A DNA stretch of 20,902 nt from CAYHIW01 sp964356745 (GTDB taxonomy: Bacteria > Patescibacteriota > Microgenomatia > UBA1406 > GWC2-37-13). Location of the stretch: the NCBI GenBank assembly GCA_964356745.1, contig CAYHIW010000015.1, positions 1-20,902 on the forward strand. The letters are read 5' to 3'. The notes below the pieces were generated by a model. The model had not been told where the DNA came from, did not search any database, and worked only from the letters and a program-made list of their open reading frames with translations. A program made the position numbers and the translations under genes. Shown one piece after another: positions 1 to 6,566 of the stretch. Numbering within the stretch: the first letter of the stretch is position 1; each line of letters starts with the position of its first letter.

Positions 1-761
1 AAAAATAACTTTCGCAAAACACTATTGCTAAACACATAGACAAGTCCTTCTTTAATTGCCTTTATTGGATGTAGATGATGGTGTGATACTTTTTCTTGAA
101 TGAAAATGAGAGATAGTGCGATGAGGACGGCAATATAACTAAACGCATTTAGCAAAAATGTTCCTCCGAGTCCAATGAGACCAATGAGAATCCCTGCGGT
201 ACTTGGTCCAATAACACGAGCGGCATTAAAAATTCCAGCATTCATTGCAATTGCTGAGTTAAGTGCTTTTCTTTTTACCAATTCCGAAGCAAATGCTTGA
301 CGTGCAGGAGCGTCGATTGCGTTTACGGTTCCGAGTACAAAGGCAAGTATTCCAATATGCCACACCGTAACAAGGTTAAAGATTGTTAATAATCCTAAGA
401 TTAAGGCTTGAATCATCGCGAATATTTGAGTGAACATAAGAACTTTTTTCTTTGGGTATCGGTCAATAATCACTCCAGCAATGAGTGAAAAAAGGAGCGT
501 AGGAAGTGTTTGACATGCTGCGATAATTCCCAGAACAAAAGCAGAGTTAGTCAGTTGGAGCACGAGCCATCCTTGTGCAAGATACTGCAGCCAAGTTCCA
601 ATGAGCGATATGAGTTGGCCTACAAAATAGAGTCGATAATTTTTACTTTCAAATGCGGGGAAGATTTTGACAATTTGTTTCTTGATGTAGAATTTTGCGG
701 TAAGAGAGTAGTCTGGAGATTCTCCGATAAAGTATGTATCTTCTTTTTTGATAACAACCAT
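1..761 (-). CDS. MFS exporter, EntS/MFS_3-like (partial, C-terminus beyond left edge)
   Basis: Reading the minus strand from an ATG at 761 gives 253 codons with no stop before the window edge. The protein is strongly hydrophobic after about residue 45 and shows major facilitator features: a first helix around GQLISLIGTWLQYLAQGWL, then a helix ending in the cytoplasmic loop G-x3-D-R-Y-P-K-K-K (loop 2-3 signature), and a stretch NAIDAPARQAFASELV typical of the EntS/MFS_3 subgroup of drug or siderophore exporters. About half of a usual 400-420 residue protein is visible, roughly six helices. It begins 4 bases after the stop of the DNA glycosylase gene, so it looks co-transcribed. The start is the only reasonable one in frame, but no SD precedes it and the ATG lies inside a TATAATG string, so the N-terminal 40 residues are uncertain. 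The substrate cannot be told. Confidence 0.85.
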   Translation of the reverse strand, partial: MVVIKKEDTYFIGESPDYSLTAKFYIKKQIVKIFPAFESKNYRLYFVGQLISLIGTWLQYLAQGWLVLQLTNSAFVLGIIAACQTLPTLLFSLIAGVIIDRYPKKKVLMFTQIFAMIQALILGLLTIFNLVTVWHIGILAFVLGTVNAIDAPARQAFASELVKRKALNSAIAMNAGIFNAARVIGPSTAGILIGLIGLGGTFLLNAFSYIAVLIALSLIFIQEKVSHHHLHPIKAIKEGLVYVFSNSVLRKLF

Positions 762-765
762 TATA

Positions 766-1365
766 TCAAGAGAGCTCGAGGCTTTTCCAGAGGATACGGC
801 TCGCGTGTGATCGGTAAGGACGCCATTTTAAAGTGATTTTTTCAATCTGTGTCTTCGTTGGTTCCTTTTTCAATTTATACATTTTAATCAGTGCGTTTCG
901 CAGTCCCAAGTCTCCGTGTGAAAAAATATCTTCACGTCCCAGAGCAAACATTAGAAACATTTCTGCGGTCCACGGTCCAATTCCTCGCACTTTAATTAGT
1001 TCAATCACCACTTCATCATCAGACAGTTTGTCGAGCTTATTAAGGTGAATCGTTTTGTCCATTACTTTTTGCGCAAGATCTTTAAGACTTCGTACCTTCG
1101 CCCACGAAGTCCCACAATCTCTTATTTTCTGCTCGGGGATTTTCAGTAGATATTCTGGAGTGATCTTTTGTTTAGGAAATAAGGCGAGAAATCGTTTGAA
1201 AATAGACTCTGCTGCTTTACCCGAAAGTTGTTGAGATATGATCGTGTCGCAAAGATCGGTAAATAAATCAACGCTTGGAGAAACGTGAATTAGTTTAATT
1301 TTATCTATGTATGCAAAAAGTATCGGATCGTTTTTCTTGAAGTGTGTAGCGATCTTCTTGTGCAT
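766..1365 (-). CDS. HhH-GPD DNA glycosylase (AlkA/3-methyladenine DNA glycosylase II type)
   Basis: A 199-residue protein of the helix-hairpin-helix GPD superfamily, which excises alkylated bases in base excision repair. Visible features: an N-terminal helical part with the family stretch CDTIISQQLSGKAA near residues 39-52, the hairpin VRGIGPWTAEMFLMFALGR at about 126-144, and the catalytic aspartate D152 in HGDLGLR. There are no C-terminal iron-sulfur cysteines, which separates it from Nth/MutY. It lacks the extra N-terminal domain of E. coli AlkA and is close to the shorter AlkA2-like proteins. I use the ATG at 1365, because upstream in-frame codons would run into tRNA-Gly. The MFS gene follows after 4 bases. 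Family call is firm; exact lesion range is inferred. Confidence 0.88.
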   Translation of the reverse strand: MHKKIATHFKKNDPILFAYIDKIKLIHVSPSVDLFTDLCDTIISQQLSGKAAESIFKRFLALFPKQKITPEYLLKIPEQKIRDCGTSWAKVRSLKDLAQKVMDKTIHLNKLDKLSDDEVVIELIKVRGIGPWTAEMFLMFALGREDIFSHGDLGLRNALIKMYKLKKEPTKTQIEKITLKWRPYRSHASRILWKSLELS

Positions 1366-1371
1366 AATACG

Positions 1372-1445
1372 TGGAGCGGGTGAAGGGAATCGAACCCTCG
1401 GCTCATCCTTGGCAAGGACGCATTGTACCACTCAACTACACCCGC
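1372..1445 (-). tRNA. tRNA-Gly (anticodon GCC)
   Basis: Minus-strand cloverleaf: acceptor arm GCGGGTG pairs perfectly with CACCCGC. The anticodon loop carries GCC, the T-arm has GGTTCGATTCC, the discriminator is T, and the CCA end is encoded. It lies between the Nudix gene and the glycosylase gene, 11 bases after the Nudix stop codon and 6 bases before the glycosylase ATG, so it is embedded in a protein-coding run. Confidence 0.95.
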
Positions 1446-1455
1446 AATAGCTGTA

Positions 1456-1464
1456 ATTATACCA
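1456..1464 (-). promoter_or_regulatory. Extended -10 promoter for tRNA-Gly
   Basis: On the minus strand TGG-TATAAT ends 10 bases before the first base of tRNA-Gly and overlaps the stop codon of the Nudix gene. This predicts a start point about 4 bases ahead of the mature tRNA. No clear -35 is seen, in keeping with an extended -10 element. Confidence 0.6.
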
Positions 1465-1891
1465 TTAATTTCAGCCTTAATATCTTCTCGAAGGCTTCGT
1501 GGTCGGCTTTGAATGTGAGAATGTTTCTTACCTCATCTTCAGAAAGAAATTTTGCTTCTTGGACTTCCCAGTCATGATCTTTTGGGTCACCCGAAATATA
1601 TTCCATGAGAAAATAGCGAACTGTTTTATCAATGAGAGTGTCTTGAAATTTGTATTGATACGCGGTCTCAACAGGTGAATCATTTACTATTTTTGCAGTA
1701 ACGCCACCTTCTTCTTGTACTTCACGAAGCGCTGCAGTTTGTTCAGACTCATTCTTATTCTCGTCACCAACAATGCCTTTTGGGAAGCTCCACCCCTTGT
1801 GTTGTGAATGTTGAGTCACAAGCCAGAGAACCGTGTCATTCACCATTTTAAAAACTATTCCTCCTGCTGATAACTCTTTTTTATGATTCAT
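1457..1891 (-). CDS. Nudix hydrolase (Ap4A/MutT-like)
   Basis: A 144-residue single-domain Nudix pyrophosphohydrolase. The Nudix box is complete at residues 42-64: G42, five residues, E48, seven residues, then R56-E57-V58-x-E60-E61-x-G63-V64, giving the metal-binding glutamates. The N-terminal SAGGIVFK strand and the WSFPKG motif just before the box resemble diadenosine tetraphosphate hydrolases and related housecleaning enzymes, but the substrate is not decided by sequence. The ATG at 1891 overlaps the TGA of the glycosyltransferase gene by four bases (ATGA), so translation is probably coupled. tRNA-Gly follows 11 bases after the stop. Confidence 0.9.
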   Translation of the reverse strand: MNHKKELSAGGIVFKMVNDTVLWLVTQHSQHKGWSFPKGIVGDENKNESEQTAALREVQEEGGVTAKIVNDSPVETAYQYKFQDTLIDKTVRYFLMEYISGDPKDHDWEVQEAKFLSEDEVRNILTFKADHEAFEKILRLKLMV

Positions 1892-2601
1892 GTTTTTCTT
1901 TCGTACTCACCAAATTGATAGTTAATTTTATCTGCAAATTCATAGAGATTGAATATTAATAATGAATATAAAACGAAATATTTTATCGACATTTTAGCAA
2001 CACCATATTTAAGGAATCGACGTTCTGATAAATACGCATGAGTTTCAAGGATTCCATATTTTCCATGTTGTGCGGCTTCGCGGATGAGAGGAACATCATC
2101 CAATTTATATCGGGGATGAAATCCCTTTGTTTTATCGAAAACATTTTTTTGGACAAACATAGCCGAAGCCCCTCCATATGGATTGAATACTGCCGCAAAC
2201 GCTATAGCAAAGTTTGCCACAACGGCAAAGCGTTTGAAGTAAGGGTTTGATTCAGGGTAGGGAACATATTTGGGAATTGCGACATTTAAGTTTCTGTTTT
2301 TCATTTCTTTTAAACTTTTTTCAATAAAATCAGAATCAATTTTTGCGTCTGCATCAAGAAATAGAAGCATTTCTCCTTTTGCTTTCGAAGCAGCGAGATT
2401 ACGTTGTTGCCCTTGATTACGTGGGCCATTCATCAATGTTATATTTTTAAAGCTCTTGACTACTTTTTGAGTATTGTCATTAGACTGTCCATCGACAACA
2501 AATATCTCGTAAGGCTTGTGTGTTTGTTTTTGAAGATCGGTAAGAATATTACCGACAAAATGTTCTTCGTTTAAGGTAGGTATGATTACTGACGTCTTCA
2601 C
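1888..2601 (-). CDS. GT2 family glycosyltransferase
   Basis: An inverting, nucleotide-sugar-dependent GT-A glycosyltransferase, probably acting on lipid-linked or cell-surface glycans. Visible: N-terminal VIIPTLNEE strand-loop, VVDGQSNDNT, the metal-binding FLDADA (DxD-like), GGASAMFV, the acceptor-side acidic LDDVPLIREA, and near the C-terminus a hydrophobic segment KYFVLYSLLIFNLY that could touch the membrane. It resembles the short GT2 proteins of the TIGR04283 type. Starts compete: ATG at 2610 lies inside the -10 hexamer, whereas GTG at 2601 gives the usual MKTSVIIP N-terminus and sits 7 bases after TATAAT, so I favour GTG and a leaderless mRNA. A GTG at 2634 is also in frame. The protein is 237 residues from GTG. 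It overlaps the Nudix gene by 4 bases. Confidence 0.88.
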   Translation of the reverse strand: MKTSVIIPTLNEEHFVGNILTDLQKQTHKPYEIFVVDGQSNDNTQKVVKSFKNITLMNGPRNQGQQRNLAASKAKGEMLLFLDADAKIDSDFIEKSLKEMKNRNLNVAIPKYVPYPESNPYFKRFAVVANFAIAFAAVFNPYGGASAMFVQKNVFDKTKGFHPRYKLDDVPLIREAAQHGKYGILETHAYLSERRFLKYGVAKMSIKYFVLYSLLIFNLYEFADKINYQFGEYERKT

Positions 2602-2608
2602 CCCATCC

Positions 2609-2617
2609 ATTATACCA
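2609..2617 (-). promoter_or_regulatory. Extended -10 promoter for the GT2-Nudix run
   Basis: TGG-TATAAT on the minus strand, 7 bases before the GTG at 2601. A TTGTGC hexamer 16 bases upstream is a possible weak -35. The predicted start point falls at or next to the first base of the GTG codon. Confidence 0.6.
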
Positions 2618-2640
2618 CCTACTTCAATCTGCACAAAAGC

Positions 2641-2678
2641 TAGCCAAAAGTTTGACTTCAGAAGTCAAACTGAGGCTA
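2641..2678. repeat. Long inverted repeat upstream of the GT2 promoter
   Basis: TTTGACTTC at 2651-2659 and GAAGTCAAA at 2661-2669 are exact complements around a single base. Outside them TAGCC (2641-2645) pairs with GGCTA (2674-2678). It sits between the divergent GT2 promoter and the tRNA-Cys promoter with no T-tract directly after it, so it fits an operator-like palindrome better than a terminator. Function unknown. Confidence 0.6.
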
Positions 2679-2732
2679 AAATGAGGGCAATTTTAGTTTT
2701 TTGACGATTACAGCTTTTATTTCAGGGGTGTG

Positions 2733-2761
2733 TTGTGAATTGAGTCTGATTGAAGTAAAAT
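2733..2761 (+). promoter_or_regulatory. Sigma70-type promoter for tRNA-Cys / tRNA-Ser / M32
   Basis: TTGTGA at 2733-2738 and TAAAAT at 2756-2761 with a 17-base spacer. The predicted start lies about 5 bases before tRNA-Cys. No other promoter is seen before the M32 gene, so this promoter may drive both tRNAs and the two protein genes behind them. Confidence 0.5.
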
Positions 2762-2773
2762 AGAGGGTGTTTT

Positions 2774-2848
2774 GGCTCGGTAGCCAAGTGGTAAGGCAAG
2801 GGTCTGCAAAACCCTTACACAGGGGTTCGATTCCCCTCCGGGCCTCCA
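2774..2848 (+). tRNA. tRNA-Cys (anticodon GCA)
   Basis: Acceptor GGCTCGG pairs with CCGGGCC (one G-T wobble). The anticodon stem AGGGT/ACCCT encloses CTGCAAA with anticodon GCA, the T-arm is GGGGTTCGATTCCCC, the discriminator is T as expected for tRNA-Cys, and the CCA end is encoded. It is followed after 4 bases by tRNA-Ser. Confidence 0.95.
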
Positions 2849-2852
2849 AAAA

Positions 2853-2936
2853 GGAGGGTTGGCCGAGCGGTTTATGGCGCTGGTCTTGAAAACCAGTGAG
2901 CGAGAGCTCTCACAGGTTCGAATCCTGTACCCTCCG
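2853..2936 (+). tRNA. tRNA-Ser (anticodon TGA)
   Basis: Type II tRNA with acceptor GGAGGGT/ACCCTCC, anticodon stem CTGGT/ACCAG around CTTGAAA (anticodon TGA), a long variable arm (GAGCGAGAGCTC region) and discriminator G, all as expected for serine. The CCA end is not encoded, unlike its neighbour tRNA-Cys. The M32 gene begins 52 bases further on. Confidence 0.95.
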
Positions 2937-2941
2937 CTTTC

Positions 2942-2960
2942 GCTCCAATGGAGTTGGAGC
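2942..2960 (+). repeat. Hairpin between tRNA-Ser and the M32 gene
   Basis: GCTCCAA (2942-2948) and TTGGAGC (2954-2960) are exact complements with a 5-base loop. There is no T-tract, so it is not an obvious terminator. It may act in processing of the joint tRNA-mRNA transcript or shield its 5' end. Confidence 0.5.
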
Positions 2961-2988
2961 TACGGCGAGACAAGTCAGCAACACGATT

Positions 2989-4500
2989 ATGAATGTTCAA
3001 AATAATACAGTAAAGAAACTTTTGGAGAAGTATCGGGAAATCGCGTTGCTTAATGAAATTATTTCGACGCTTCATTGGGATCTTAATGTCAATCTTCCAC
3101 GCAAAGGTTCGGAACAACGTTCTCACCAGATTACCTATCTCACCAGTTTAATTACCGATAAATGGATCGATCCAGAAATTAAATTCTTACTCGACGAATG
3201 TAACAGTATTGAAAAACTTACACAAGAAGAGAAGGCCATCGTGAGAAATCTTAATCGTGCGGCAAAGTTTTATTTCCAAGTTCCCAAAAAATTGATTCTT
3301 GAGCAGTCAGAAATTACCAGTCGAGCTTTTGTAATTTGGAGCGAGGCAAAAGTAAATAACGATTTTAAATCTTTTGAACCAATCCTTTCTAAAATAGTTG
3401 ATTTGACTCGATCTGTCGCTGATTACTTAGGGTATAAAGAGAATCCGTATGACGCGCTTCTCGATCTGTATGAGCCAGATTTAACTGCAGCACAGTGTCG
3501 AACCATTTTTGAGAAAGTTCAACCTTCACTCACTCAATTATTACAAAAAGTAATTAAATCAAAGTCGTACAACAAAGCCAATCCGCTTCTTGATTCTCAG
3601 AAAGAGTATGCGCTCGATCTGCAGAAAAAATTATGTGACTTTATCTCGACAAAACTTCATTATTCGTATGACGAAGGAAGACTAGACATCTCGTCTCATC
3701 CTTTCACCACAACACTTGGGAGACATGATGTCCGTATCACCACGCGATACGATCGACACGATTTCAAAGAAGCACTTTACTCAACCATTCACGAGATAGG
3801 ACACGCGCTTTACGAACTAGGAATAGATAAACATTATTCAGGAACTCCCCTTGAAGGCGGAGTCTCCTTAGGAATTCACGAATCTCAGTCTCGTTTCTGG
3901 GAGAATCAAGTTGGAAGAAGTCGAGAGTTCGTATCTTACATTGAGCCCATTTTAAGTACGCTTTTTCAAACCGAATTTCAAAACGTAGATCAAGATATGA
4001 TTCTGAGATATGTTAACGATGTTAGACAAAGTTATATTCGAACCGAAGCCGATGAAGTGACATATGGCTTACACATCATCCTCCGTTTCCAGATAGAAAA
4101 CGATTTAATGAATAAAAAAATCCAAACGAAGAATTTACCCGAAGTTTGGAATGTGATGATGAAAAAATACATAGGAGTGGTCCCTCCAACAGACAGAGAA
4201 GGAGTTCTTCAGGATGTTCACTGGTCAATGGGTTCAATAGGGTACTTCCCTACGTATCTACTCGGTAATCTTTACGCAGCACAGTTTACCGCAAGCATGA
4301 AGAAAAAAATATCATTTGAAAAAACTATTGCAAAAGGCGATCTTCTTCCCATTTTAAACTGGTTGAGAACCAATGTTCATACTCACGGAAGCATGCTTTT
4401 TCCCAAAGATCTTATAAAACAGGTGACGGGCGAAGCTCTGAACGCAGATTATTATTTAGAGTACTTGCAGAAGAAATACTCAACCATTTATAATCTTTAA
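2989..4500 (+). CDS. M32 family metallocarboxypeptidase (thermostable carboxypeptidase Taq-like)
   Basis: A 503-residue cytoplasmic zinc carboxypeptidase of peptidase family M32, the usual length for that family, removing C-terminal residues from peptides. The zinc site is clear: H268-E269-I-G-H272, preceded by the family stretch SSHPFTTTLGRHDVRIT, and the third ligand E298 in HESQSRFWEN. The later HWSMGSIGYFPTYLLGNLYAAQ block is also typical. I use the ATG at 2989; the frame is open back into tRNA-Ser, which cannot be coding. No SD is seen. The YkuK-like gene follows after 9 bases. For an organism that probably imports peptides or amino acids, a role in peptide recycling is a natural inference. 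Confidence 0.95.
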   Translation: MNVQNNTVKKLLEKYREIALLNEIISTLHWDLNVNLPRKGSEQRSHQITYLTSLITDKWIDPEIKFLLDECNSIEKLTQEEKAIVRNLNRAAKFYFQVPKKLILEQSEITSRAFVIWSEAKVNNDFKSFEPILSKIVDLTRSVADYLGYKENPYDALLDLYEPDLTAAQCRTIFEKVQPSLTQLLQKVIKSKSYNKANPLLDSQKEYALDLQKKLCDFISTKLHYSYDEGRLDISSHPFTTTLGRHDVRITTRYDRHDFKEALYSTIHEIGHALYELGIDKHYSGTPLEGGVSLGIHESQSRFWENQVGRSREFVSYIEPILSTLFQTEFQNVDQDMILRYVNDVRQSYIRTEADEVTYGLHIILRFQIENDLMNKKIQTKNLPEVWNVMMKKYIGVVPPTDREGVLQDVHWSMGSIGYFPTYLLGNLYAAQFTASMKKKISFEKTIAKGDLLPILNWLRTNVHTHGSMLFPKDLIKQVTGEALNADYYLEYLQKKYSTIYNL

Positions 4501-4509
4501 AATATACGT

Positions 4510-4983
4510 ATGAACTTTGAAAGTCCAACGCACGGTAAAGTTGATCACGACAAGCTTCGTGAGATCATTTCTCACTATATGTCGCAGGATAAAAAGGGAA
4601 AATACGATATCATCGTTGGTTCAGATTCTCAAAAAATCAAAGACAACGCATATGACTTTGTGACTGCGCTTATCATTCATCACGTTGGTCATGGGGGTAT
4701 CTATTTTTGGAGAAGGACAATGCAGGATAAAAAAATAAGTCTCAAAGAGCGCATTTATCAAGAAGCAATAATGTCTTTGGAGACCTCTGAAAACTTTGTT
4801 GTTTTTTTTAAGGAAAACGGAATTTCCAAATACAACATTCAGATTCACGTTGATATTGGAAAAGTTGGAGAAACAAGAGGTCTTATTAACGAAGTGACAG
4901 GTATGATCAGATCGAGCGGATACGAAGTTAAAATAAAACCTTATTCATTTGGCGCCTCTAAAGTAGCAGATCGTCACGCCTAA
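4510..4983 (+). CDS. YkuK-like ribonuclease H-fold protein (DUF458)
   Basis: A 157-residue protein matching the Bacillus YkuK/DUF458 family, recognised by the N-terminal FESPTHGK and the strand IIVGSDSQ. The family is predicted to have an RNase H-like fold. Acidic residues in the right places are D39 (GSDS), E85 (YQEA), D115 (HVDIG) and D154 (ADRHA near the end), which could form the metal site. This assignment is inferred from fold rules. The substrate is unknown; in the family it is often suspected to act on RNA or RNA/DNA hybrids. It starts 9 bases after the M32 stop, so it is probably in the same transcript, and its stop leads into a long hairpin. Confidence 0.8.
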   Translation: MNFESPTHGKVDHDKLREIISHYMSQDKKGKYDIIVGSDSQKIKDNAYDFVTALIIHHVGHGGIYFWRRTMQDKKISLKERIYQEAIMSLETSENFVVFFKENGISKYNIQIHVDIGKVGETRGLINEVTGMIRSSGYEVKIKPYSFGASKVADRHA

Positions 4984-4997
4984 TTACTTAAAATTCC

Positions 4998-5082
4998 AAA
5001 TTTCAAAATCCAAATTCCAAATAATTTTGACATTTGCTCATTCTGATTTTGTTTGATATTTGAGCTTTGTAATTTGAAATTT
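4998..5082. terminator. Long imperfect hairpin between convergent genes
   Basis: Positions 4998-5022 and 5058-5082 are complementary at 20 of 25 positions, built from repeated TTTCAAA/TTTGAAA and CCAAATT words. The structure fills the 97-base gap between the YkuK-like gene (plus) and the Lon-like gene (minus) and overlaps the stop codon of the latter. It may work as a bidirectional, AT-rich terminator or protect 3' ends. It has no GC-rich stem, so it is not a textbook intrinsic terminator. Confidence 0.45.
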
Positions 5083-6121
5083 ATAAGTATTCATTTATAT
5101 TTGCTTCGGTGATTGCGAAGTTTTGACCCTGACCACTGACAATTCGGAATGCTACCTTGCGTACAATTCCTTCAATCGTTCGTTCTAAAGTTCGTATTCC
5201 TGCGTCAAATCCCAACGGTCTGGTTATCTTCGCCCATACAGCATCTTCAATATGAACATTCTCAGTAGTTAAACCGGAATCTTTTAAAAACCGTGGCAAA
5301 ACAAAGTTCTTTGCAATCGCAATCTTTTCTGCGTCAGTATACGAGGGCATGTGAATGACTTCCATACGATCAAGCACTGCGGTAGAAATCGAATTAGTGT
5401 TGTTTGCGGTTGCGATAAAAAGAACTTGAGAAAGATTAACGGGATAGTCAACAAAGTAGTCGTTAAAGTTGGTATTTTGTCCTGGATCAAGAAGTTCAAT
5501 AAGTACCCCCATGACAGACGCAAGTGAGTCGGGAGTAATCCTATCAAGTTCATCAAGGAGAATAACTGGATTTTTACACTGCGCTTTTCGTAAAGCACGT
5601 ATGATCATCCCAGGTTCTGCTTCGGGTGATGTTTTGGACTGACCGCGTAAGTCAAGCGCTGACGACAGTCCACCAAACGGAATTCTCACAAAGACTCTAC
5701 CGAGCGACTCTGCAACCGACTTGGCAAATGTCGTTTTTCCGGTACCGGCCAGTCCTACAAAAAAAAGCGTTGGAGCATGAAATACTTCGGTCTGAAGCTT
5801 CTGTCTTTGGACGATGAGGATCGAAAGATACTCAAGCACACGCTGTTTGATCTTTTCAAGTCCAAAATGATTCTTATCCATGACCTCCTTAGCTTTTTTG
5901 ATATCGAGGATATCCTGTGTTTTTTTGTCCCACGGAAGAGTAGTAATCCAGTCGATATATTTTTCGGTTATATCAAACTGTGAATAATTACCACCGTATT
6001 TCAAAACAAGCTGTATTCGTTCAACGTGAAGAAGCGCTTTTTCCTTAAGCTCAGCAGGAAGCACAGAGGTGGTTATTTTCTGTTTTAATTTTTCAACTTC
6101 GTTTAGATTTTGATTTTCCAT
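5081..6121 (-). CDS. Lon-type AAA+ ATPase without the protease domain
   Basis: A 346-residue protein that matches the middle of Lon protease only. Residues 53-105 match the Lon pre-AAA helical segment (YIDWITTLPWDKKT, then FGLEKIKQRVLEYL). Walker A is GLAGTGKT at 123-130, Walker B ILLDE at 187-191, sensor 1 ATANN ends at 241, the arginine finger is R252 and sensor 2 R310 in GIRTLER. The chain stops about 36 residues after sensor 2, so the Ser-Lys proteolytic domain is absent, and the large N-terminal substrate domain is missing too. The DNA after the stop is the hairpin and the opposite-strand YkuK-like gene, so no protease remnant follows. It is divergent from groES. A chaperone-like unfoldase/remodelling role or a partner protease elsewhere are inferences. 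Confidence 0.88.
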   Translation of the reverse strand: MENQNLNEVEKLKQKITTSVLPAELKEKALLHVERIQLVLKYGGNYSQFDITEKYIDWITTLPWDKKTQDILDIKKAKEVMDKNHFGLEKIKQRVLEYLSILIVQRQKLQTEVFHAPTLFFVGLAGTGKTTFAKSVAESLGRVFVRIPFGGLSSALDLRGQSKTSPEAEPGMIIRALRKAQCKNPVILLDELDRITPDSLASVMGVLIELLDPGQNTNFNDYFVDYPVNLSQVLFIATANNTNSISTAVLDRMEVIHMPSYTDAEKIAIAKNFVLPRFLKDSGLTTENVHIEDAVWAKITRPLGFDAGIRTLERTIEGIVRKVAFRIVSGQGQNFAITEANINEYL

Positions 6122-6127
6122 ACTGTC

Positions 6128-6156
6128 TTGACAATAAAAAGCGAATGTATTATCAT
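6128..6156 (+). promoter_or_regulatory. Sigma70 promoter for groES-groEL
   Basis: TTGACA (6128-6133), a 17-base spacer and TATCAT (6151-6156) form the best -35/-10 pair in the region, leaving a leader of about 60 bases before groES. No CIRCE inverted repeat is present in the gap, so HrcA control is not supported. The -35 lies only 6 bases beyond the start of the divergent Lon-like gene. Confidence 0.7.
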
Positions 6157-6224
6157 ACTCATACTTTCATTGCTATTTTAGGATTTTGGATTTATATATT
6201 ACAAATTAATAGTACTAGAAATTT

Positions 6225-6533
6225 ATGGCAAAAAATACAGGATCTATGAATATCAAACCATTGTTTGATAACGTATTAATTCGTCCTCTTGACCAAGAGA
6301 AAGCTACTCCATCTGGCATCATTCTTCCCGACAGCGCAAAAGAAAAACCTCAAGTAGGAGAAATAATGGCAGTTGGTGAGGGATCACGAACCCCAGAAGG
6401 TAAAACACTCCCAATGACATTAAAAAAAGGGCAAAAGGTTCTTTATAAAAAATGGGGAGGAAACGAAGTTAAGGTAGGGACAGAAGAATGGATGATTATC
6501 GAAGAAAAAGACATAATGGCAATAGTAGAGTAA
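6225..6533 (+). CDS. groES: GroES co-chaperonin
   Basis: A 102-residue GroES: the heptameric lid that closes the GroEL chamber. Visible: IKPLFDNVLIRPL at the N-terminus, the mobile loop ATPSGIILPDSAKEKPQ that binds GroEL, VGEIMAVGEG, and the C-terminal strand with KKGQKVLYKKWGG and the EEWMIIEEKDIMAIVE end. The first ATG gives a seven-residue extension; M8 (MNIKPL) is an alternative that matches the usual GroES start better. No SD is clear at either. groEL follows after 33 bases that contain three TTTCAAA-type words. Confidence 0.97.
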   Translation: MAKNTGSMNIKPLFDNVLIRPLDQEKATPSGIILPDSAKEKPQVGEIMAVGEGSRTPEGKTLPMTLKKGQKVLYKKWGGNEVKVGTEEWMIIEEKDIMAIVE

Positions 6534-6566
6534 ATCTCAAATTACAAATTTCAAATTTCAAAAAAC

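Noticed and set aside
760..768. TGATATAAT as a promoter of the MFS gene
   Set aside because: The TGA is the stop codon of the upstream gene, the ATG lies inside the hexamer, and no in-frame start follows at the usual distance; the gene is more likely co-transcribed.
6121..6225. CIRCE element (HrcA operator) before groES
   Set aside because: No TTAGCACTC-N9-GAGTGCTAA-like repeat is present on either strand of the gap.
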